From Brachybacterium halotolerans (GTDB lineage: Bacteria > Actinomycetota > Actinomycetes > Actinomycetales > Dermabacteraceae): a stretch of DNA of 64,000 bases. How positions within the stretch are numbered: position 1 is the first letter of the stretch; every line of letters begins with the position of its first letter. Positions 9,677-17,956 of this stretch are shown here, piece after piece. The position numbers were made by a program, and so were the translations under genes. The DNA lies in assembly GCF_016623465.1 (NCBI RefSeq), contig NZ_JAEDAJ010000002.1, positions 452,155-516,154 of the forward strand. Reading direction: 5' to 3'. The notes under the pieces are model-generated. The model was not told where the DNA came from. It made no database searches and saw nothing but the letters and a program-made list of their open reading frames with translations.

Positions 9677-10252
9677 ATGACGGATTCCTCCGCCGAGAAC
9701 CCGACCCCAGCACCCGGCACCTCGTCGGCCGCGGCCCCCGCGCCCGCGTCCGCGCCCGCGTCCGCACCCGCACCCCAGCCGGGCCAGCCGCCCGCTCCCC
9801 CACTGCCCGAGCCCACACCGTCCGACGACGTGCTCGAGGCGGACCCCACGATCGAGGGCGAGGACTTCTCCCGGGTGGCCTTCACGCAGGCGGCGGTGGC
9901 GCAGATCCAGCGGCTCATCGACCGCAACGGGCCGCTCATGTTCCACCAGTCCGGAGGATGCTGCGACGGCTCCTCCCCCATGTGCTACCCGGCCGGCGAC
10001 TTCCTCACCGGCGACGCGGACGTGCGCATGGGACATGTGGAGGTGCCGCTGCCCGACGGCACCGCGAGCCCGCTCGACTTCTGGATGAGCCGCGAGCAGT
10101 TCGCGTACTGGCGCCACACCCACCTCACGATCGACCTCGTCGATGGGCGCGGCGGCGGCTTCAGCCTCGAGACGCCCGACGGCAAACGGTTCCTCACCCG
10201 TTCCCGCATGCTCCCGGAGGACGCGCAGGTCAGGGAGCGCCTGGAGCTCTGA
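9677..10252 (+). CDS. DUF779 domain-containing protein with Pro/Ala-rich N-terminus
   Basis: A 191-residue protein. Residues ~1-65 are low complexity (Pro, Ala, Ser), ending in an acidic patch. The DUF779 domain follows from ~residue 66 (FTQAAVAQIQRLIDRNGPLMFHQSGGCCDGSSPMCYPAGDF... split here), with the conserved SGGCCDGS and MCYP cysteines. The family's function is unknown, but it is repeatedly coupled to acetaldehyde-type ALDH genes, as here. The ATG at 9677 has GGAAGGAG about 7 bases upstream. Typical DUF779 proteins are about 110-130 residues, so the N-terminal extension is unusual. Confidence 0.88.
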   Translation: MTDSSAENPTPAPGTSSAAAPAPASAPASAPAPQPGQPPAPPLPEPTPSDDVLEADPTIEGEDFSRVAFTQAAVAQIQRLIDRNGPLMFHQSGGCCDGSSPMCYPAGDFLTGDADVRMGHVEVPLPDGTASPLDFWMSREQFAYWRHTHLTIDLVDGRGGGFSLETPDGKRFLTRSRMLPEDAQVRERLEL

Positions 10253-10323
10253 GCCGCACGGGCCCCGCCAGGAGACCCGTTCCCGCCGACCTCGCCCCGG
10301 GGCCGGGGCCGGGGCCTCTGGGA

Positions 10324-10989
10324 CTACTCCGCCCCGCGTCCCTTCGCGTGCGCGATCGCGGACTCGCGCTGCTCGATCATGCGCAGCACGTCCAGCAGGC
10401 CGCGGCTCATGACGGTGCCCACCACGACCATGCGCATGGCCTCGGCGGTGCTGCGGGGCATGTGGGCGATGTCGGCGCGGGCCACGAGGGACATGGCCTC
10501 CGCGTAGGCGTCGATGTGGTCGTCGCCCGTCGGCACGCGCGCCTTGTCGCAGGCGGTCCAGGCCTGCTCGAGGCGGGTCATGAGCGGATCGGAGTGCTCC
10601 AGGACGGTCCAGCCTCGGCGCTCGGCCAGCGACCGCACGCGGGGCGAGATCTTCCCGGGCGCGAAGCGCGCGGCGTCCTCGTCGACGGCCGCCGTCTCGG
10701 CGTCCTCCGCGGTCTCGCCCGCGAGGGTGCGCTGGGCGATGCCGAGCATGTCGATCTGCTCCTGGTGCGGGGAGTCCAGGGCGTCGACGATGCGGCGCAC
10801 GGCCGCGATGTTCAGTCCGCCCGCATCGGTGAGCGCGCGGATCAGGCGCACCCGGTCCACGTGGCCCTCGTCGTAGACCGCGCTCGTGCGGGAGGTGAGC
10901 CGGCCGGGCGGCAGCAGCTTCTCGCGCAGGTAGAACTTGATGGTCGCCACGGGCACGCCGGCGGTGTCGGCAAGCTCGGAGATCCTCAT
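10324..10989 (-). CDS. MerR family transcriptional regulator
   Basis: A 221-residue regulator. Residues 1-70 are a classic MerR winged helix-turn-helix (MRISELADTAGVPVATIKFYLREKLLPPGR), followed by VYDEGHVDRVRLIRAL. The C-terminal ~140 residues are helical, with no metal-binding cysteine cluster, so the ligand is likely an organic molecule or a protein contact. It resembles the MerR group with a TetR-like helical C-terminus. An AT-richer segment just upstream (11030-11048, with TATTACC and GGTAT half-sites) is a possible autoregulatory promoter. No target can be assigned with confidence. Confidence 0.87.
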   Translation of the reverse strand: MRISELADTAGVPVATIKFYLREKLLPPGRLTSRTSAVYDEGHVDRVRLIRALTDAGGLNIAAVRRIVDALDSPHQEQIDMLGIAQRTLAGETAEDAETAAVDEDAARFAPGKISPRVRSLAERRGWTVLEHSDPLMTRLEQAWTACDKARVPTGDDHIDAYAEAMSLVARADIAHMPRSTAEAMRMVVVGTVMSRGLLDVLRMIEQRESAIAHAKGRGAE

Positions 10990-11074
10990 GTCACGTCCTC
11001 GTCCGGCGGTCTGGGTTCCTGGATATTACCCACCGGAAACCATAGGTATGCGCACGAGGTGCCCGTGTGACCGC

Positions 11075-11785
11075 TCACCCGGACACCAGCGGCGCGAGCA
11101 GGGGCAGGACGAGCGTCATGGCCAGCGCGTTGAGAACCATGGCGGCGCTCGACCAGCCGCCGGTGACGGGCGACTCGTCGAGCGCGCGGGAGGTGCCGAT
11201 CCCGTGGGACGTGAGCCCGATGGCGAATCCGCGCGCCCGCGGGTCCTGGACGCGGGCGAGGCTCAGCAGCACGGGCGCGAACACGGCGCCGAGGATCCCC
11301 GAGAGGATCGTGAGCACCACGGCCAGCGGTGCCGAGGCCTGCAGCGACTCGGCGAGGGTGAGGGCGACGGGGCTGGTCACCGAGCGCGGCAGCACGGAGC
11401 GCAGGATCTCCGGGTCGGTGCCGAAGGCGCGCAGCACGCCCACGGTGACGCCCAGGCTCACCACCGCGCCCACCATCAGCGCGAGCACCACGGAGGCGGC
11501 CGAGCGGGCCAGCGCCCGCCCGTTCGCCAGCAGCGGCAGGGCGAGCGCCACCGTCGCGGGGCCCAGCAGCAGCGTGAGCACCGTGACCTGCTCCAGGTAC
11601 TCCGCATAGGGCAGGGCGACGAGCTCGAGCACCGCGGCGACCACCACCACGGTGACGAAGACCGGCGTGAGCAGGGCAGGCCGGCCCGTGCGGCGGTGCA
11701 GCCAGAGGGAGCCGAGGTAGACGGCGAGGGTGAGCACGAGACCGAAGATCGGCAGGTGGACGACGGTCTGGACGGCGCCGCTCAT
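11075..11785 (-). CDS. lrgB: LrgB family membrane protein
   Basis: A 236-residue membrane protein of the LrgB/CidB family. About 7 hydrophobic helices are visible. The conserved region LPRSVTSPVALTLAESL and the late segment RGFAIGLTSHGIGTSRAL are typical. LrgAB/CidAB systems have been linked to murein hydrolase control and to export or import of small organic acids such as pyruvate. Its start overlaps the lrgA stop by 4 bases (11782-11785), showing translational coupling. It is the last gene of the leftward M20-abgT-lrgA-lrgB run. Confidence 0.9.
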   Translation of the reverse strand: MSGAVQTVVHLPIFGLVLTLAVYLGSLWLHRRTGRPALLTPVFVTVVVVAAVLELVALPYAEYLEQVTVLTLLLGPATVALALPLLANGRALARSAASVVLALMVGAVVSLGVTVGVLRAFGTDPEILRSVLPRSVTSPVALTLAESLQASAPLAVVLTILSGILGAVFAPVLLSLARVQDPRARGFAIGLTSHGIGTSRALDESPVTGGWSSAAMVLNALAMTLVLPLLAPLVSG

Positions 11786-12267
11786 GCGCCGCTCCCCTCG
11801 AGCCGCTGATGGCCGTCGTCGCCGCGGCGTCGGTCCTGCCGGTGCAGCAGGGCCTGCAGCACGCGGCCGACGACGAGCAGGGCCAGCAGGAAGGAACCGC
11901 CGACGGCGAGGGCGATCGGCAGGGCGTTGCGGGCGAGCGCCCCCATCTCGACGACCACGCCGACGCCCGGCGGGACGAACAGCAGCTGCAGGTGCGCGAG
12001 CAGCGGGGTGCCCGCGGGCTCGGCGACGCGCAGGATGCCGCGGGTGCGCGGCACGAGCCCCAGGATCACGAGCAGCACCAGTCCGAGCACCACCCCGGGG
12101 ATCGGCAGATGGAGGAGGGCGGCGAGCGCGAGGCCGATCATCTGCAGCACCAGCAGCACCGCGAGGCCCAGCAGCACGGGCGGCAGGAGGGCGGGCAGCG
12201 GCCTCCGCCCGTCGTCGGTCGCCCCGTCCCCCGTCGGCCCGTCGTCGCTCGGCTCCCGCGTGCTCAT
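11782..12267 (-). CDS. lrgA: LrgA/CidA family membrane protein
   Basis: A 161-residue small holin-like protein. An Asp/Gly-rich cytoplasmic N-terminus of about 25 residues precedes four hydrophobic helices. The motif LHLPIPGVVLGLVLLVILG, around residues 53-72, is characteristic of CidA/LrgA. It is expected to work with LrgB in the cell membrane. Its ATG lies 4 bases after the abgT stop, so it is almost certainly cotranscribed with abgT. The family assignment is secure; the transported or sensed molecule is not known here. Confidence 0.88.
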   Translation of the reverse strand: MSTREPSDDGPTGDGATDDGRRPLPALLPPVLLGLAVLLVLQMIGLALAALLHLPIPGVVLGLVLLVILGLVPRTRGILRVAEPAGTPLLAHLQLLFVPPGVGVVVEMGALARNALPIALAVGGSFLLALLVVGRVLQALLHRQDRRRGDDGHQRLEGSGA

Positions 12268-12271
12268 CGGC

Positions 12272-13915
12272 TCACTGTCCCAGATGGATCCCGTTGCCCG
12301 GGCCCAGCGGCAGGTCGAAGGCGAAGAACACGGCGAGGATCAGCGTCCAGGCGATCCAGAAGGGGACCACGAAGGGGAGCATGCGTGCGAAGAGGCTGCC
12401 CAGTCCGGCGGCCGGCTCGTACTTCCGCAGCATGCCCAGCAGCACCACCATGTACGGGTTCATGGGCGTGATCACCTGGGTCGCGGAGTCGCCCACCCGG
12501 AAGGCGGCCTGCGTGAAGGCGGGCTCGTAGCCGAGCAGGGCGAACATCGGCACGAACACGGCGGCCATGATCGTCCACATGCCCGAGCCGGAGATGATGA
12601 ACAGGTTCAGCACGCTCGCCAGCAGGATGAAGCCGATGACGGCGCCGAAGCCGGTGAGGCCGATGTGCTCGAGGCCCTCGGCGCCGGTCACAGCGATCCA
12701 GGAGCCGATGCCGGACCAATTGAACAGGGCGATGAAGTTGCCCAGGATGAACGCGAGGACGATGAACGGGAGCATCTCCTTGAGCGCTTCGGTCATCATC
12801 CGCACGGCGTCGCGCGTGGAGCGCAGGGTGCCGGTCGCGATCCCGTACACGCTGCCCAGGACCACGAAGTAGAGGAACACCAGGAACACGATCGAGTCCA
12901 GCAGCGGGGACGTCGGCAGGAAGCCGCCGTCCTCGTTGCGCCACGGGGAGCCGGGCACGAGCGCGGCGAGCAGCACGATCGCGGTGAGCACGAGGCCGGC
13001 GAGAACCGTGAGCAGCAGGCCGCGCTTCTCCGGCCGGGAGAGGGAGGCGCGCATCTGCTCGGAGGACTCGCCCGAGGTCTCCGGGGCCTGTCCGTCGGCG
13101 TCCTCCTCGATGGTCTCGTCGCGCGGGATGTCCTGGCGCACCAGGCGCGGCTCGATGACGCGGTCGATGATGAAGCCGGCGATGAGGGCCAGCACGATCG
13201 AGGAGGCGATGTTGAACCACCAGTTCGACACCGGGTTCACCGTGGTCGCGCCGAGCCCGGAGACGGTCTCGATCACGGAGTTCGTGATGCCCGCGAACAG
13301 GGCGTCCAGGCTCGTGGGCACGAGGTTCGTGGAGTAGCCGGCGCCGGCCGCCGCGAAGCCGCCCAGGAGTCCCGCGACGGGGTGCCGGCCGGCGGCCTTG
13401 AACACGAGCGCGGCCAGCGGCGGGACCACCACGAAGGCCGAGTCGGACATGATCGAGGCGATCACGCCCACGATGCCCACCACGTAGGGCAGGAGCCACG
13501 CCGGCGAGGAGCCGAACATCGCGCGGATCCCGGCGGCGAGCAGCCCGGAGTGCTGGGCGATGCCGATGCCCAGCAGGATCGGCATCACGGTGACCAGCGG
13601 CGGGAAGCCCAGATAGTTCTCGCCCAGGCTCGTGGTCAGCCAGGCCATCCCCTCCCCGGTGAACAGGCCCTTGATGACGGTGACCTCGTCGGATCCGGGC
13701 ACGCTCACCTTCACCCCGGCCAGCGCCATCGCGGTGGAGACGATCCCGGTGACCGCGAAGAGGATCAGGAACAGCATGAACGGCTCGGGCAGCTTGTTGC
13801 CCAGCCGCTCGACCACGTTCAGCAGGCGATCGGTGCGGGTCAGCCGCGCGGCGGAGCCGTCAGGGGCGGGTCCGTCGGGGGCGGGGCCGACGGGGCGCGG
13901 GGAAGGGCTGCTCAT
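12272..13915 (-). CDS. abgT: AbgT family transporter (p-aminobenzoyl-glutamate transporter-like)
   Basis: A 547-residue membrane protein with about 12-13 hydrophobic helices. The family motifs are present: RTDRLLNVVERLGNKLPEP near the N-terminus, SDSAFVVVPPLAALVFKAAGRHP, and ITPMNPYMVVLLGMLRKY near residues 470-490. AbgT proteins import p-aminobenzoyl-glutamate or export sulfonamide-like compounds. The gene upstream encodes an M20 amidohydrolase, the enzyme class that cleaves p-aminobenzoyl-glutamate, which supports the import role. lrgA and lrgB follow directly. A set of short repeats lies just upstream of its start. Confidence 0.92.
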   Translation of the reverse strand: MSSPSPRPVGPAPDGPAPDGSAARLTRTDRLLNVVERLGNKLPEPFMLFLILFAVTGIVSTAMALAGVKVSVPGSDEVTVIKGLFTGEGMAWLTTSLGENYLGFPPLVTVMPILLGIGIAQHSGLLAAGIRAMFGSSPAWLLPYVVGIVGVIASIMSDSAFVVVPPLAALVFKAAGRHPVAGLLGGFAAAGAGYSTNLVPTSLDALFAGITNSVIETVSGLGATTVNPVSNWWFNIASSIVLALIAGFIIDRVIEPRLVRQDIPRDETIEEDADGQAPETSGESSEQMRASLSRPEKRGLLLTVLAGLVLTAIVLLAALVPGSPWRNEDGGFLPTSPLLDSIVFLVFLYFVVLGSVYGIATGTLRSTRDAVRMMTEALKEMLPFIVLAFILGNFIALFNWSGIGSWIAVTGAEGLEHIGLTGFGAVIGFILLASVLNLFIISGSGMWTIMAAVFVPMFALLGYEPAFTQAAFRVGDSATQVITPMNPYMVVLLGMLRKYEPAAGLGSLFARMLPFVVPFWIAWTLILAVFFAFDLPLGPGNGIHLGQ

Positions 13916-13932
13916 CGTCTCTCCTCGGGGCG

Positions 13933-14022
13933 GGACGGTCGGTCGACGGGGTCGGCCGACGGGTCTGTCTGCGGGGTCGGTCGACGGGGTTTATCGGCGG
14001 GATCGGTCGACGGGGTGCGGGG
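13933..14022. repeat. Imperfect GGTCGACGGGGT repeats between M20 and abgT genes
   Basis: The 12-mer GGTCGACGGGGT occurs exactly at 13941-13952, 13979-13990 and 14005-14016. Diverged copies lie between them. The array fills nearly the whole 107-base gap. Similar GTCGAC/GTCGGCCGAC sequences occur as in-frame insertions elsewhere in the window. It may be a small expanding repeat or multiple regulator sites. Confidence 0.6.
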
Positions 14023-15459
14023 TCAGTCGAAGTAGTGGGGCACGTCGATGGCGCCGCCGGCGGCCTCGAACTCCTCGCGCACGGCGGCGGCGAGCTCGGC
14101 GTCGTGGAGCATGTCGAGCACTGTCGCGGCGAGGCCGTAGGCGCCGTCGGCCGCGGAGGCCCGGGCAAGGTCACCGGTGGCGGCCGCGGCGAACTCGCGC
14201 GTGTGCAGCGCGGTGTCGGCGTCGGCGACGTGGATGACCGGGTGCATGCCGGGGACGCGGAAGCTCACGTTGCCGAAGTCGGTGGAGGCGGCGAGGGTCT
14301 CGGAGACCACGCCGCGGGGCAGCGGGTCCCGCCCGCGCCGGCGCTGCGCCTCGACCCAGCGCCCGGTGAGGGCCTCGTTCGTGCGCACGGGCAGCGAGGG
14401 CGGGTGCTCGTCCCAGCTGATCTCGACGCCGCAGCCGGTCATCAGCGCGGCGCCCCGGGCCACGTCCTCCACGCGGCGCGAGAGGTCCCGCAGGGTGGAG
14501 GGCGCCAGCGAGCGCACGTAGAGGTCCAGGCGGGCGGTGTCGGGGATGACGCTGGCCCGCTCCCCGCCCTCGCGGATCACCGCGTGGATCCGGTCCGACG
14601 GCGGGGTCTGCTGACGCATCAGCCCGATCCCCTGGTACATGAGGCTCGCGGCGTCCAGGGCATTGCGCCCCATGAACGGCTGCGCGGAGGCGTGGGCCGT
14701 GTGCCCGCGGAAGACGACGGTGAGGGTGCGCCGGCCCAGCCATGCCTGGTCGGCGAGGTCGTAGCCGGGGTACGGGTGGGCCATGACGGCGGCGTCGAGG
14801 CCGTCGAAGGCGCCCTCGCGGGCCATGTACTCCTTGCCGGTGTGTCCCTCCTCGGCGGGTGTGCCCAGCAGCACGACCCGGCCGGGCACGGCCGACGGGT
14901 CCGTGGCCGCGAGCCGTGCGAGGGCGAGGAAGGCGCCCACGCCCATCGCGGCGATGACGTTGTGGCCGCAGCCGTGGCCCACTCCGGGCAGGGCGTCGTA
15001 CTCGGCGCAGATCGCGATCGTGGGCGACTCCGCGGTCGCGGCGCCGCTGATCTCCGCGCGGATCGCGGTCTCCAGCCCGTGCACGCCGACCTCGGGGTCC
15101 AGCGCATGGTCCTCGAGCACGGCGGCGATCGCGGCGGCCGAGCGGCGCTCCTCGAAGGCGGTCTCCGGGTGCGCGGCGAGATCCAGGAGCAGGTCGACCA
15201 TGGCGTCGGCGTCGGCCGCGACCGCGTCCTCGAGGCGGGCGTGCAGCTCCTCCCCCGCGCCCGCGAAGGCGGAGCCGGGGTGGGACGTGGTGCGCATCGC
15301 CTGCTCGCGCGCCGCGTCCAGCTCCTCGAGGTACGCACCCGACGCGGGGACCGGGCTCTCGGTGGGGACCCTGCTCTCGGCGGGGACGCCGGGGGCGGGC
15401 GCGTCGGCCGCGCCGGGCTCCCCGATGCGGCCGTGGGACTGCGGGTCGACATCGCTCAT
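14023..15459 (-). CDS. M20 family metallo-amidohydrolase (AbgA/AbgB-like)
   Basis: A 478-residue zinc-dependent amidohydrolase of the M20D/aminoacylase group. The metal-site segments are clear: ICAEYDALPGVGHGCGHN near residues 152-170, the general-base pair in LLGTPAEEGHTGKEYM near 195-210, and MAHPYPGYD. The dimerisation domain follows (FRGHTAHASAQPFMGRNALDA). With AbgT encoded directly downstream, the likely substrate is p-aminobenzoyl-glutamate or a related N-acyl amino acid, hydrolysed in the cytoplasm. The first ~45 residues are a low-complexity extension (repeated Pro-Thr-Glu-Ser), so a later start is possible. Confidence 0.87.
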   Translation of the reverse strand: MSDVDPQSHGRIGEPGAADAPAPGVPAESRVPTESPVPASGAYLEELDAAREQAMRTTSHPGSAFAGAGEELHARLEDAVAADADAMVDLLLDLAAHPETAFEERRSAAAIAAVLEDHALDPEVGVHGLETAIRAEISGAATAESPTIAICAEYDALPGVGHGCGHNVIAAMGVGAFLALARLAATDPSAVPGRVVLLGTPAEEGHTGKEYMAREGAFDGLDAAVMAHPYPGYDLADQAWLGRRTLTVVFRGHTAHASAQPFMGRNALDAASLMYQGIGLMRQQTPPSDRIHAVIREGGERASVIPDTARLDLYVRSLAPSTLRDLSRRVEDVARGAALMTGCGVEISWDEHPPSLPVRTNEALTGRWVEAQRRRGRDPLPRGVVSETLAASTDFGNVSFRVPGMHPVIHVADADTALHTREFAAAATGDLARASAADGAYGLAATVLDMLHDAELAAAVREEFEAAGGAIDVPHYFD

Positions 15460-15570
15460 GGTCAGACCCTAATGGACCTCCCCGTCCCGCGGCGCCGGGC
15501 TCCGTCCCCGCCCGTCGGCCCTGACCGGCCAGTGACCCCCGCGTGCCCGGAACGCCCCATATCCCTTACA

Positions 15571-15589
15571 GTGCACGCTCAACGTGCAC
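15571..15589. promoter_or_regulatory. 7-base inverted repeat at the metP promoter region
   Basis: GTGCACG (15571-15577) and its complement CGTGCAC (15583-15589) are separated by 5 bases. They lie directly after a -10-like TACAGT (15567-15572), about 105 bases before metP. The position fits an operator over the transcription start. No regulator gene is adjacent, so the regulator is unknown. Confidence 0.4.
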
Positions 15590-15694
15590 CGCGGATCCGC
15601 TCCGCCGCGCGCGGGCGCAGAGCCCGTCGCGCGTCCGGGCCGCAGCCGCCCGGAGCACCCGTCGTCCTCCACTCCTCCATGCGGAAGGCATCGC

Positions 15695-17551
15695 ATGACC
15701 TCCTCCCCAGCCACTGCCCCGAGCGGCGAGGCGCCGCAGCGCGAACGCGCGAACCGCGGCGCCTTCAGCGGACGCTCGGCCTTCATCTTCGCGGCGATCG
15801 GCAGCGCCGTCGGCCTCGGCAACATCTGGCGCTTCCCGGCCGCCGCCTACGAGGGCGGCGGCGGGGCGTTCATGATCCCCTACCTGGTCGCGCTGCTCAC
15901 CGCCGGGATCCCGCTGCTGTTCGTCGACTACGCGATCGGCCACCGCTGGCGCGGCTCGGCCCCTCTGGCCTGGCGGCGCCTGAAGCGCTGGACCGAGTTC
16001 ATCGGCTGGTGGCAGGTGCTGATCTGCGTGATCATCGGCGCCTACTACGCCCTGATCATCGCCTGGTCCCTGAACTACATGGTGTTCTCCGTGGGCCAGA
16101 AATGGGGCGACGATGCGGAGGGCTACTTCTTCGGCCAGTTCACCCATTCGCTGATGGGGGCCGACGCGGGCATCTCCTTCGACTACGTGGGCCCCGTGCT
16201 CGTCACGATCCTGCTGGTGTGGGTCGCCGTGATCATCACGCTCGCCCTCGGCGTGGAGAGCGGCATCGCGAAGACCTCGATGATCTTCATCCCGCTGCTC
16301 GTGGTCATGTTCGTGATCCTCGTGGTGCGCGCCCTCTTCCTGCCGGGCGCGATGACGGGCCTGAACGCGCTGTTCCAGCCGAACTGGGCGGCGCTCGCCG
16401 ACCCGGCCGTGTGGATCGCCGCCTACGGGCAGATCTTCTTCTCGCTGTCGGTCGCGTTCGGCATCATGCTCACCTACTCCTCGTACCTCAAGAAGAAGAC
16501 GGACCTCACGGGCTCGGGCCTCGTGGTGGGCTTCGCGAACTCGAGCTTCGAGATCCTCGCGGGCATCGGCGTGTTCTCGGCGCTGGGCTTCATGGCGCAG
16601 GCGCAGGGAGTGCAGGTCCAGGACGTCGTCACCGACGGCATCGGGCTCGCGTTCATCGCCTTCCCGACGATCATCTCCCAGGCCCCCGGCGGCGCCCTGA
16701 TCGGCGTGCTGTTCTTCGGGTCGCTGGTGCTCGCGGGCTTCACCTCGCTGGTCTCGATCATCGAGGTGATCGTCTCCGCCGTGCAGGACAAGTTCGGGCT
16801 CTCGCGCGTGCCCGGCACGCTCGTGGTGCTGCTGCCGATGGCCATCGGCTCCACGCTGCTGTTCCCGACCACGATGGGCCTCGCGCTGCTGGACACGCTC
16901 GACAACTTCGTGAACTCCTACGGGATCGTCGGCGCCGCGCTCGTCTCGACGATCGCGCTCGGCTACATCGTGCGCGGCCTGCCCACACTGCGCGACCACC
17001 TGAACTTCAAGGGCACCTTCCGCCTCGGCATCGGCTGGGAGACGTGCGTGAAGGTGATCGCGCCGCTGGTCCTGGGCGTGACGATGGTGCTCTCGGCGGT
17101 GCAGCTGCTGACGGCCGACAAGCCCTACTCGGAGTACCCGGCCTTCTTCGTGAACGTCTTCGGGTGGGGCATGGCGATCGCCCTCGTGGTGATCGCGATC
17201 GTGCTCTCGCTGGCCCCCTGGCCCGCGGGCTCCAACAAGGACCGCCCTGATTCCGACGGCGACCCGATCGCTCCGCCCGTGGTCGCCGACAGCGTGCTCG
17301 CCGCGCCCGGCACCCGCGTCGTGATCGACGAGGCCGCCGAGCCCCGCACCCCGCAGGAGCTGCGCCCGCCCCAGGTCTCCGGTGCCGGTGACGTGCGCGG
17401 GACGGGCGGCGCCGACGGCGCCCAGGAGATCGCCTCGAGCGCGATCGCGACCGTCCGCAGCGGCGCCGCGGCGCCCACGGACGCAGAGGGCTCCCGGGGA
17501 TCCCGCGGCTCCGCGCCCACCCACCGCGCCGAGCAGGGAGGAGGGAACTGA
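15695..17551 (+). CDS. metP: Sodium:neurotransmitter symporter family (NSS) amino-acid importer
   Basis: A 618-residue Na+-coupled amino-acid importer. The NSS signature is clear at the start of helix 1 (FIFAAIGSAVGLGNIWRFP), followed by about 11 more hydrophobic helices to ~residue 510. A soluble tail of ~105 residues, rich in Pro, Ala and Glu, ends the protein. The ATG at 15695 has GGAAGG about 9 bases upstream and gives a normal cytoplasmic N-terminus. It overlaps by one base a 39-codon gene for the small subunit, the arrangement known for the methionine/alanine importer MetPS of Corynebacterium. Methionine or alanine is therefore the likely substrate, by analogy. Confidence 0.92.
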   Translation: MTSSPATAPSGEAPQRERANRGAFSGRSAFIFAAIGSAVGLGNIWRFPAAAYEGGGGAFMIPYLVALLTAGIPLLFVDYAIGHRWRGSAPLAWRRLKRWTEFIGWWQVLICVIIGAYYALIIAWSLNYMVFSVGQKWGDDAEGYFFGQFTHSLMGADAGISFDYVGPVLVTILLVWVAVIITLALGVESGIAKTSMIFIPLLVVMFVILVVRALFLPGAMTGLNALFQPNWAALADPAVWIAAYGQIFFSLSVAFGIMLTYSSYLKKKTDLTGSGLVVGFANSSFEILAGIGVFSALGFMAQAQGVQVQDVVTDGIGLAFIAFPTIISQAPGGALIGVLFFGSLVLAGFTSLVSIIEVIVSAVQDKFGLSRVPGTLVVLLPMAIGSTLLFPTTMGLALLDTLDNFVNSYGIVGAALVSTIALGYIVRGLPTLRDHLNFKGTFRLGIGWETCVKVIAPLVLGVTMVLSAVQLLTADKPYSEYPAFFVNVFGWGMAIALVVIAIVLSLAPWPAGSNKDRPDSDGDPIAPPVVADSVLAAPGTRVVIDEAAEPRTPQELRPPQVSGAGDVRGTGGADGAQEIASSAIATVRSGAAAPTDAEGSRGSRGSAPTHRAEQGGGN

Positions 17552-17670
17552 TGTCGGCATCGGCCATTGTCATGCTGTGCGTCGCGATCGTCACCGTCTG
17601 GGGCGGCCTCGCCGCCGCGATCGTGAACATCGTGCGTCATCCGGAGGAGCCGGAGGATCCGGAGGACTGA
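17551..17670 (+). CDS. metS: Methionine/alanine importer small subunit (MetS-like)
   Basis: A 39-residue protein, found by reading downstream of metP: one transmembrane helix (IVMLCVAIVTVWGGLAAAIV, residues 6-25) followed by NIVRHPEEPEDPED. This size, the single helix with an N-terminal Ser/Ala stretch and the acidic tail are typical of NSS small subunits. The ATG at 17551 shares its A with the metP TGA, and a strong GGAGGAGGG lies just upstream. In Corynebacterium the small subunit is needed for transport. It would sit in the membrane bound to MetP. Confidence 0.9.
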   Translation: MSASAIVMLCVAIVTVWGGLAAAIVNIVRHPEEPEDPED

Positions 17671-17802
17671 GCCCTGCGGGGCCGATCCGGCCTCGTCACC
17701 GCCTGGTCGGCCCGACCGGGTGTGACATGCACCCGGCCCGGCCGGGGCCGGCTCGCACCACCGGGGGTCCTCCGGTAGTGTGTCTTCTGCTCTACGAGCA
17801 AT

Positions 17803-17887
17803 GGAGGATTCGCATAGCGGCCTAGTGCGCACGCCTGGAACGCGTGTTGGGTGAAAGCCCTCGGGGGTTCAAATCCCCCATCCTCCG
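17803..17887 (+). tRNA. tRNA-Ser (anticodon GGA)
   Basis: An 85-base class II tRNA. The acceptor stem GGAGGAT (17803-17809) pairs with ATCCTCC (17880-17886), with G as discriminator. The anticodon arm CACGC-CTGGAAC-GCGTG places GGA at 17837-17839, reading UCC and UCU codons. A long variable arm and the T arm with GGTTCAAATCC complete it. The CCA end is not encoded (CCC follows). A TAGTGT -10-like box lies upstream at 17776-17781. Confidence 0.97.
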
Positions 17888-17893
17888 CCCAGG

Positions 17894-17932
17894 GAACGCC
17901 CCTGATCCGCGCTTCGCGGGTCAGGGGCGTTC
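17894..17932 (+). terminator. Strong hairpin terminator after tRNA-Ser
   Basis: An 18-base-pair stem (17894-17911 with 17915-17932, one G-T pair) with a 3-base loop starts 7 bases after the tRNA. A short T-containing tail (TTCTGC) follows. It is very stable and well placed to end the tRNA transcript. Confidence 0.85.
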
Positions 17933-17956
17933 TGCATCCGCCGGGCCGGTGGCACG

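Noticed and set aside
13933-14022. Repeat cluster considered as a CRISPR array
   Set aside because: The units are 12 bases, unevenly spaced and lack unique spacers; no cas genes are present.
11809-14035. Long His/Glu/Asp-rich plus-strand frames opposite lrgA and abgT
   Set aside because: These low-complexity products are typical antisense translations of GC-rich membrane-protein genes.
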